This document shows positions 59,236 through 64,000 of a stretch of DNA of 64,000 bases, one piece after another. The stretch is taken from positions 1 through 64,000 of the forward strand of contig JAZQMK010000057.1 of assembly GCA_045543455.1 (NCBI GenBank), given 5' to 3'. The notes beneath the pieces are model-generated. The model did no database searches and had not been told where the DNA came from. It worked only from the letters and a program-made list of their open reading frames with translations. Positions within the stretch are counted from its first letter, which is position 1; every line of letters begins with the position of its first letter. This DNA is from SIG291 sp045543455. GTDB taxonomy: Bacteria > Bacillota > Clostridia > Lachnospirales > Lachnospiraceae. The position numbers were made by a program, and so were the translations under genes.

Positions 59236-59928
59236 ATGGCAAAAGTATTCTTAGGAGTAGGACATGGGGGGAGCGACCCAGGAGCAGTTCAACATGTCGT
59301 TGAAAAGGAAGCTAATTTACGAATGGCATTAGCTTGTAGAGATTATTTAGTGGCTAACGGTATCGAGGTCCGTATGTCTAGAGAAAAAGACGAGAATGAC
59401 GATCTAAACGAAGAAATTAGAGAATGTAATAAATATAACCCTGATATAGCGGTAGATATCCATAATAATGCCGGTGGTGGTGACGGATTTGAAGCATATT
59501 ATCATTTCGGTGGTGGTGTTGGAAAGGCACTTGCTGAAAATCTTGAAGCAGAAATTATTAAAATAGGTCAAAATAGTAGGGGTTGTAAAACTCGTAAAAA
59601 TTCACAAGGAACGGATTATTACGGTTTTATACGTTTAACTAAATGCCCGGCAGTAATCGTTGAAGGTGCTTTCGTTGATAACAAAAATGATGCTGCACAG
59701 ATTGACACTGCAGAAGAATGTAAAGCTTTTGGCGAAGCATACGCTAAAGGAATTCTTAAAACTTTAGGTATTGAGGATATATATATTAAACCGGAAAAAA
59801 CCGAAAAAACAGACGTATTTTACCGTGTTCAGGTCGGGGCGTATGATATTAAGGCTAACGCAGAAAAAACGCAAGAAAAGCTAAAAAAAGACGGTTATGA
59901 TGCAATTATAGTTGAAGTGGAAAGATAA
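59236..59928 (+). CDS. endolysin: N-acetylmuramoyl-L-alanine amidase plus SPOR domain
   Basis: 230 aa. Amidase_3 domain with zinc ligands His in GVGHGGSDPGA, Glu in EKEANL, His in VDIHNNAG and catalytic Glu in IVEGAFVDN. The C-terminal SPOR domain (FYRVQVGAYDIKANAEKTQEKLKKDGYDAIIV) binds denuded glycans. GAAGGAATTATC precedes the start. Lysis partner of the holin. Confidence 0.94.
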   Translation: MAKVFLGVGHGGSDPGAVQHVVEKEANLRMALACRDYLVANGIEVRMSREKDENDDLNEEIRECNKYNPDIAVDIHNNAGGGDGFEAYYHFGGGVGKALAENLEAEIIKIGQNSRGCKTRKNSQGTDYYGFIRLTKCPAVIVEGAFVDNKNDAAQIDTAEECKAFGEAYAKGILKTLGIEDIYIKPEKTEKTDVFYRVQVGAYDIKANAEKTQEKLKKDGYDAIIVEVER

Positions 59929-59934
59929 GAGAAA

Positions 59935-59960
59935 GGGAAGGTGTTATGCCTTCCCCTATT
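59935..59960 (+). terminator. intrinsic terminator ending the late operon
   Basis: GGGAAGG-TGTTAT-GCCTTCCC (59935-59955), followed by CTATTTTTATA. Ends late transcription before the lysogen-expressed genes. Confidence 0.85.
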
Positions 59961-60004
59961 TTTATACAAGTTTCACAAGAAAGTAAGAAAATGTTTGTTT
60001 AAAT

Positions 60005-60038
60005 TGTATATTGCACCCAATATACAGAGTGATATAAT
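60005..60038 (+). promoter_or_regulatory. promoter with overlapping perfect operator
   Basis: TGTATATTG-CACC-CAATATACA (60005-60026) is a perfect 9-bp inverted repeat overlapping the -35 TTGCAC (60011); -10 TATAAT is at 60033. The downstream gene encodes a ribbon-helix-helix protein, a natural candidate to bind this palindrome and autoregulate. Confidence 0.78.
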
Positions 60039-60069
60039 ATAATTAGAAAAAGAAAAAGGATATGATTAA

Positions 60070-60255
60070 ATGGCTAGATATTCAGAAGCACATAACAAGG
60101 CTACGCAAAAATACATCAAAAATAATTATGATGAAATTAAGATACGGATTCCCAAAGGAATGAAAGATGAATATAAAGCTATGGCAGAAGCTTCAGGCAA
60201 GTCACTTAACCAATTTATTATAGATGCGGTTGAAGATTACGGAAAGAAGGTGTAG
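60070..60255 (+). CDS. ribbon-helix-helix (Arc/CopG-like) DNA-binding protein
   Basis: 61 aa. The beta strand DEIKIRIPKG and helices MKDEYKAMAEASGKSLNQFIIDAVEDYG are the RHH fold, which binds DNA as a dimer. AAAAAGGATATGATTAA precedes the start. Own promoter with palindromic operator. First of three genes between the lysis terminator and attR that can be expressed in a lysogen. Confidence 0.82.
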   Translation: MARYSEAHNKATQKYIKNNYDEIKIRIPKGMKDEYKAMAEASGKSLNQFIIDAVEDYGKKV

Positions 60256-60258
60256 ATT

Positions 60259-60468
60259 ATGGCTGATGTTAAGTTGTATAGATTTTTGAAGAATATATTT
60301 TTATTTAATACAATATCGTGGGGAATACTCGGGATTGCTTTTCCTATATGTTTGCCACTGGCTCTATTATTTTTGTTTATGTATATTAAATTCCGTAGTG
60401 AATATAAGAGAGAGGTGTGTTTTAGAAAAATGATGGATGAATTGATGAATGAACACCCGGCAATATAA
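60259..60468 (+). CDS. small membrane protein, 69 aa
   Basis: Two membrane helices (about 10-28 and 29-46) with a basic tail. Three bases after the RHH gene and probably cotranscribed. Function unknown; possible lysogenic-conversion or exclusion factor. Confidence 0.65.
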   Translation: MADVKLYRFLKNIFLFNTISWGILGIAFPICLPLALLFLFMYIKFRSEYKREVCFRKMMDELMNEHPAI

Positions 60469-60480
60469 TATGCGCCATAA

Positions 60481-60509
60481 TGTACATAATAATGCTGAAC
60501 TGATATAAT
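60481..60509 (+). promoter_or_regulatory. promoter predicted to give a leaderless transcript
   Basis: TGTACA, 17 bases, TATAAT. The expected transcription start (60516-60517) coincides with the ATG of the next gene at 60517. Palindromic ATGTACAT overlaps the -35. Confidence 0.6.
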
Positions 60510-60516
60510 ATGTATT

Positions 60517-60702
60517 ATGAAAAAAGGTAAACAGATATATTTTACACGGCAAGAAATGCAAACGTTGCTTGATACTCTTCAAGACTGGCAAGACTTTTTA
60601 GGTGCAGAGAGGGAGAATGAATATGCTCATAGACTCAAAAATGGACTTGGTACAGCGTGGGGAAAATTGCAAGACGGTGTACCTAAGAAAAAGAGAGATT
60701 AA
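60517..60702 (+). CDS. hypothetical 61-aa protein, predicted leaderless
   Basis: MKKGKQIYFTRQEMQTLLDTLQDWQDFLGAERENEYAHRLKNGLGTAWGKLQDG; helical, charged, no family recognised. No ribosome binding site is seen and the -10 element ends seven bases before the ATG. Last gene before attR. Confidence 0.62.
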   Translation: MKKGKQIYFTRQEMQTLLDTLQDWQDFLGAERENEYAHRLKNGLGTAWGKLQDGVPKKKRD

Positions 60703-60724
60703 GATGAAATTTTGAATATTAAGT

Positions 60725-60752
60725 AGTGGACAATGTCCACCTGTTGTCCACC
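60725..60752. promoter_or_regulatory. right-end integrase arm-type sites
   Basis: Inverted AGTGGACA (60725) and direct TGTCCACC at 60734 and 60745; the first two form the palindrome GTGGACA-A-TGTCCAC. Same octamer as the sites beside int at the left end. Confidence 0.6.
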
Positions 60753-60778
60753 CAGCACAAGATTTTGTGAGATATAAC

Positions 60779-60867
60779 AAGTGATAAAAAATGATAAAAA
60801 AAGAAAAGGTTTCTTTGACACCCTTGATATATAAGGGTTTGTAAGTGATAGCAAATGATAATAAAAG
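60779..60867. repeat. direct repeats flanking a near-palindrome at attR
   Basis: Two 25-bp direct repeats (60779-60803 and 60843-60867, 22 of 25 identical, starting AAGTGATA) flank CCCTTGATATATAAGGG (60821-60837), a near-perfect 17-bp palindrome. They lie just before the displaced rlmD end and may bind recombination proteins of the prophage or of the second element. Confidence 0.6.
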
Positions 60868-60892
60868 ACATAAAAAACAACAGTATCTATAT

Positions 60893-60901
60893 ACTGTGCA
60901 T
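60893..60901 (+). other. attR core candidate, ACTGTGCAT
   Basis: Identical nonamer to 21970-21978, at the beginning of the displaced rlmD 3' fragment and in the same reading-frame context (Thr-Val-His). Confidence 0.65.
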
Positions 60902-61216
60902 GTGGAGACGGTTTGTTTATTGTCCAAACTTCATGAGGCGAAGCACCATATCAACGTAAAGGTGGATATGGACGAGCTTGATCTTACAAGTGCGGAAGCT
61001 AAGGCAACATACAAAGAGATCGAGGAATGGGTGCAGGAACACTATGGATTCCATGTAACAAACCTAAATATTGCGCAGGTAAAGCAGAAACATGGAATCA
61101 TTGAGCGTGAGAACTATAACAAGGCGAAGTCTGTAGACAGTAAAAAGCCTGGATGCCCAGAGGAGAAGGTAAAAGCTATAGAGGATGCTTTGAGGTATTT
61201 TCAGTTGATAAAATAA
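60893..61216 (+). pseudogene. displaced 3' end of an rlmD-type gene with long C-terminal extension
   Basis: Reads TVHVETVCLLSKLHEAKHH and then about 90 further residues (VDMDELDLTSAEAKATYKEIEEWVQEHYGF ... to FQLIK). The first nine residues equal the RlmD catalytic-Glu motif. The extension is not part of normal RlmD but is one I recognise as a carboxy-terminal addition on rlmD genes in many Clostridia that carry an integrated element. The frame is open back to GTG at 60845, but no ribosome binding site is present, so it is probably untranslated unless the prophage excises. GC is visibly higher than in the prophage. Confidence 0.75.
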
Positions 61217-61241
61217 CCAGGTGAGTGGAAGGAGATGTATT

Positions 61242-62429
61242 ATGTCAAAACCAGAAAAACGCTTTGGTGAGCATGTTAACGACGATATTATCCGAGAGAT
61301 TTTAAGAGAACACGCAAGCCGAGAAAAACCTATTGGAAAATCCAAAATCGAAAAACATGCGAGTGATAAGGGGTACATCATAAAGCGAACAGCTATAGAT
61401 GGCTTTGCGAATAGAATGGGAGCAAGAGAATATGTAACTGAAGAAGAGTGCGATGAGATCATAAAAGAATGTCGCACAGACGAGCGAGAAGTTCTCTTTG
61501 TTAAGAAGGGTGATGAAGGTCGAACCATAGGATACTGGATGATGGAAACCATATCCGAGAGTGAGTGGATGTATCTTATGGATTCAGTTCTTTACAGCAA
61601 GATACTAACCAAGAAGGAGGCGGATAATCTTGCTAAGCGAATCACTTTTCTTGCAGGAAAGAGTTTTTCGGACCTGACGAAATATCGTCATAAGATGAGA
61701 AATCAGCCTTACACTGTTGGCGATAAAGAAATAGATGAAAAAGAAGGACACATAGAGAGTCGAGTCTTAAAAAGTGTTCACCTGATTAGAGTGGCAATAA
61801 AAGAAAGGAAAAAGGTTAAGTTTAATCTGTGTGTATATGATTATTGGGATCAGAAAGTTCGGCTCGTCCCATATGGAAAGCATGGAAAAGTACTTCCGGA
61901 CAGATATAGAGAAGATGTGCATCGGGTTGTTAGTCCCTTCGAAGTGATTTATTCTAATGGTCGTTATTATATGCTGGGAGCAGATCTTGAGACGGAGAGA
62001 AGTTCTGACTTAAAATATAAGCTGTATCGCGTGGATTTGATGGAAAATCTTGATTTTGCTCCAAGAACGGTCGCAATCACTAAGAAAGAAGCGGGAATTG
62101 AAGAGGAACTTGCCAATCTGTTTAAATATAGGATGGAGAATCCATACATGTTTACCGGACAGGTTGAGCGTGTAAGGATTCGTGTTGATGCGGATCAGTT
62201 TACGCAGATAGTAGATTGGTTTTCGGACAATTTCAAAGTTGTAGGACTTGATGGCAATGAAGATGCGTATTATGACATTGAAGTTAAGGTAAATCTTAAT
62301 AGCTTCACTTTCTGGGTATTACAGTATTCCGGTTGCGTAGAAGTGCTTGATACAGGAAAGAAGGATGGTGATTCTTATAGGAAGCATATAAAAGAGACGT
62401 TGAGCAAGGCATTGAAAAAGTACGATTAA
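61242..62429 (+). CDS. WYL-domain transcriptional regulator
   Basis: 395 aa. An N-terminal winged-helix region (residues about 8-70, REILREHASREKPIGKSKIEKHA), a WYL sensor domain with VVSPFEVIYSNGRYYMLG, and a C-terminal WCX-type domain (VRIRVDADQFTQIVDWFSDNFKVV, VLQYSGCVEVLD). Such proteins bind nucleic acid or nucleotide ligands and often control defence or mobile-element genes. GGAAGGAG precedes the start. Higher GC than its neighbours. Confidence 0.88.
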   Translation: MSKPEKRFGEHVNDDIIREILREHASREKPIGKSKIEKHASDKGYIIKRTAIDGFANRMGAREYVTEEECDEIIKECRTDEREVLFVKKGDEGRTIGYWMMETISESEWMYLMDSVLYSKILTKKEADNLAKRITFLAGKSFSDLTKYRHKMRNQPYTVGDKEIDEKEGHIESRVLKSVHLIRVAIKERKKVKFNLCVYDYWDQKVRLVPYGKHGKVLPDRYREDVHRVVSPFEVIYSNGRYYMLGADLETERSSDLKYKLYRVDLMENLDFAPRTVAITKKEAGIEEELANLFKYRMENPYMFTGQVERVRIRVDADQFTQIVDWFSDNFKVVGLDGNEDAYYDIEVKVNLNSFTFWVLQYSGCVEVLDTGKKDGDSYRKHIKETLSKALKKYD

Positions 62430-62491
62430 AAAACTGTTTGGGTAATGTTTATAAGTTTGATTCGAAAAAAGATAAAAGGAGTAGGTTGCTT

Positions 62492-63250
62492 ATGGAACTG
62501 AACATGCTTTCTTGGAATACGCAGTTATACGAATACGGAACAATAAATGTTGATACTGGAAAAATAGAAAAACCATTCGAAAAAGCTCCAGTAGAAGAAG
62601 TAAAAAAAATAGTAGATGATTATATGGAATCTAATAAGAATCCAATTGTTGTTTTGCAAGAGATACCGTTTAAAAGAAAAAATGAGTCGAATCGTTGGGA
62701 GTATAATGCTCATTATTTAAAATTGAGAGATTATTTTAAAGGTAAAGGATATGAATTGATTTGTTTGGATTGTGAAAACAAATGGCATATCAAAATGACA
62801 ATGGTTGTGCACATGAAAGGATTAATAGCTGAACAAACTGGTATAGAAAAAAATAATCTTTTTGTGCCTGTTATAATAAGGGATAAAAATATAAGTATTC
62901 TAGCTGTACACTCGCATAATGCTTTTGAATTAAATGAATGGATAGAATCATTGTCATACAGACCCAATATTATTATTGGAGATTTTAATGCCGGTAATTA
63001 CATTAAAGCTAAACAGGATGATTTAATAGCATTAAATAGAGCTAATTATCAAATGCTTAGTACGGGTTATATAGATGCTTGTCAAGGAAAATACACCACG
63101 AATTATCCTGAACCTACACAAATAGACCATATACTTATAGAAAATAGTTTTATGTTCAATAAGAGATGTACCTTAAAGAGCAGTGCTGTAAACAATACGA
63201 TATCAGTATCAGATCATTATCCGATATTTTGTAAACTAGAAATAGAATAG
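62492..63250 (+). CDS. EEP (DNase I-fold) nuclease/phosphatase family protein
   Basis: 252 aa. Family motifs in order: MLSWNTQLY (Asn), VVLQEIPF (metal-binding Glu), LAVHSHNAF, IIGDFNAGN (Asp, Asn), QIDHILIE (Asp) and SDHYPIF (catalytic His). All catalytic residues are present, so it should be active as a nuclease or phosphodiesterase; the substrate is unknown. AAAGGAG lies ten bases before this ATG. Very AT-rich, unlike the WYL gene, so of separate origin. Confidence 0.85.
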   Translation: MELNMLSWNTQLYEYGTINVDTGKIEKPFEKAPVEEVKKIVDDYMESNKNPIVVLQEIPFKRKNESNRWEYNAHYLKLRDYFKGKGYELICLDCENKWHIKMTMVVHMKGLIAEQTGIEKNNLFVPVIIRDKNISILAVHSHNAFELNEWIESLSYRPNIIIGDFNAGNYIKAKQDDLIALNRANYQMLSTGYIDACQGKYTTNYPEPTQIDHILIENSFMFNKRCTLKSSAVNNTISVSDHYPIFCKLEIE

Positions 63251-63270
63251 AATGATTAGAATACATATTA

Positions 63271-63294
63271 GAGAGCCAGTCGGCTCTCTTTTTT
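63271..63294 (+). terminator. intrinsic terminator
   Basis: GAGAGCC-AGTC-GGCTCTC followed by TTTTTT; perfect stem after the EEP gene. Confidence 0.93.
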
Positions 63295-63310
63295 GTCTGA
63301 AACTGTCATT

Positions 63311-63378
63311 TTATGCACATTTATAAACACGCCATGATGGCACTATACGTTCAGAATAAGAAAAAGGAGGATCAATCA
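63311..63378 (+). repeat. duplicated leader, copy 1
   Basis: TTATGCACATTTATAAACA, then GATGGCACTATACG, CAGAATAA and a GGAGGAT ribosome binding site. The same arrangement recurs at 63826-63895. The shared block ends at the start codon of each following gene, so it is a shared promoter/leader, probably from tandem duplication. Confidence 0.75.
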
Positions 63379-63379
63379 T

Positions 63380-63805
63380 ATGATTCCAAACGCGCTGACA
63401 ATAGAGGATATTAGAAAACTAATAGATCATTATGAGGAGTGCATTGAACATGCTTTTGATTCATTCACAAAAGTACAGGATGCATCTATGGAACTGACGG
63501 ATTATCTTACAGAACATACGCCTTTGACAGGTAATTGGAGACTGCGAGGATTCCAAAATGTCTCACAGACGATGAGTCCATATACAAAATAGATAACTAA
63601 TTATCTGAAAAAGATGAAGCATGGCGAAGTTCCAGAGTTCCCACCGGAGATGGTGATAAAACTGGAGGATATCATAAAAGAAGCCGGAGATTTGGGAAAA
63701 ATGTTCAATGCTGTGGTAAGAGAATATAAAGAACTTCGTGAATTGTACAAACAGTCGCTATACAACAGTGATGGAACTTATAATATTTTGGGGTGGCTGT
63801 CATAA
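63380..63805 (+). pseudogene. hypothetical gene interrupted by one in-frame amber codon
   Basis: An initial 70-codon frame (MIPNALTIEDIRKLIDHYEE ... MSPYTK) stops at TAG (63590-63592) and resumes in the same frame as ITNYLKKMKHGEVPEFPPEM to a TAA at 63803. The joined 141-residue helical protein looks continuous, and the second part has no ribosome binding site. It is either a nonsense mutant, a sequencing error or a read-through gene. Family not recognised. AAGGAGG precedes the start. Confidence 0.65.
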
Positions 63806-63825
63806 AAAATTCTGAAATCATCGAA

Positions 63826-63895
63826 TTATGCACATTTATAAACAGGTTAGGATGGTACTATACGAGCAGAAAATAATAAAGAGGAGGATTACAAT
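63826..63895 (+). repeat. duplicated leader, copy 2
   Basis: Second copy of the 63311 leader: TTATGCACATTTATAAACA identical, GATGGTACTATACG one base different, then AGAGGAGGAT before the next start codon. Confidence 0.75.
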
Positions 63896-64000
63896 ATGAA
63901 TCTACCAGCTACATTAAAAGAATATTGTTTAAATGCGGACATTGATTATGACGAGGATAGGGATAACCACAATGAAGAGTTATATAAAGACATGGTCGGT
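63896..64000 (+). CDS. hypothetical protein, cut by window end
   Basis: First 35 codons: MNLPATLKEYCLNADIDYDE and further acidic residues. GAGGAGG precedes the start. Too short to assign; shares its leader with the interrupted gene before it. Confidence 0.6.
   Translation, partial: MNLPATLKEYCLNADIDYDEDRDNHNEELYKDMVG

Larger units (their letters stand above)
21979..60892 (+). mobile_element. siphophage prophage, about 39 kb, HK97-type capsid, cos-like packaging region
   Basis: Complete module order: integrase, lysogeny switch, early/replication, small accessory genes, late regulator, HNH-cos-terminase, head, tail, lysis, extra genes, attR. No lesion was seen in any structural gene. Ends are set by the duplicated rlmD segment and by TGTCCACC motifs present only near the two ends. 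A long tape measure, a tail chaperone with frameshift, and Dit/Tal proteins point to a long non-contractile tail. Confidence 0.93.

Noticed and set aside
60005..60026. Perfect hairpin as terminator
   Set aside because: No T-run follows, and it overlaps -35 and precedes a perfect -10; it is an operator.
22001..60828. CCTTGAT shared by 22001 and 60822 as attachment core
   Set aside because: Only seven bases and outside the duplicated rlmD coding segment; the ACTGTGCAT repeat within homologous coding sequence is a better core, though this one is not excluded.

Overview
The window comes from a low-GC, anaerobic-type Firmicute, most likely a Lachnospiraceae (Clostridia). This is inferred from the low GC, strong AGGAGG-type ribosome binding sites, SigA-type promoters, and host genes typical of that family (meso-diaminopimelate dehydrogenase, YerC-like TrpR relative, DUF1836 regulator, PcrA, RlmD, Hsp33). 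No rRNA, tRNA or CRISPR array was seen.

Layout. (1) 1-22 kb is host chromosome: the 3' part of ddh; an ABC-2 exporter with two permeases and an ATPase, divergent from a LiaS/DesK-type two-component system; a methyltransferase; Hsp33 behind a pseudoknot-like leader; a very AT-rich, probably acquired operon (secreted Cys/His amidase-like protein, anchored protein, MacB-type ATPase, FtsX-type permease); a cold-shock gene; PHP hydrolase; YerC; DUF1836; HD protein; PcrA; and rlmD. (2) About 21.98-60.89 kb is a complete-looking ~39 kb siphophage prophage inserted in the 3' end of rlmD. Its order is: integrase, Ntn-hydrolase-like protein, LexA-type repressor with a five-operator array, Cro-like protein, antirepressor, small early genes, SSB, replication initiator with an internal origin-like repeat array, helicase loader, a long block of about 30 tiny genes, an ArpU/DUF1492-type late regulator, HNH-cos-terminase, portal, ClpP-like protease, HK97 capsid, connectors, tail, a frameshifted tail chaperone, tape measure, receptor-binding proteins, holin, amidase, and three genes lying beyond the lysis genes. 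(3) 60.89-64 kb begins with a displaced RlmD-like C-terminal coding fragment with a different carboxy-terminal extension. It is followed by a WYL regulator, a DNase I-fold (EEP) nuclease/phosphatase, a gene broken by one in-frame amber codon, and the start of another gene behind a duplicated leader. This looks like the left part of a second integrative element using the same rlmD target.

How the parts work together. The integrase and paired TGTCCACC sites at both ends would drive integration and excision. The repressor holds PR through an operator that exactly fills the 17-bp promoter spacer. The antirepressor and Cro-like protein are the likely switch partners. Late genes run from the cos/terminase region to the amidase and are punctuated by internal terminators that may tune stoichiometry. 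The promoter-bearing genes at 60.0-60.7 kb can be expressed in the lysogen.

The most interesting observations are: the rlmD insertion, in which phage DNA appears to rebuild the end of the enzyme including its general-base Glu codon; the pseudoknot-like leader before hslO; a repeated 14-bp translation-start module at six early-gene junctions; an origin-like AT-rich tract plus three iterons inside the replication gene; an A7 -1 frameshift in the tail chaperone; a predicted leaderless gene near attR; and the WYL-EEP pair in the second element. All calls come from reading the sequence only. Family assignments are from motif recognition, without database searches.
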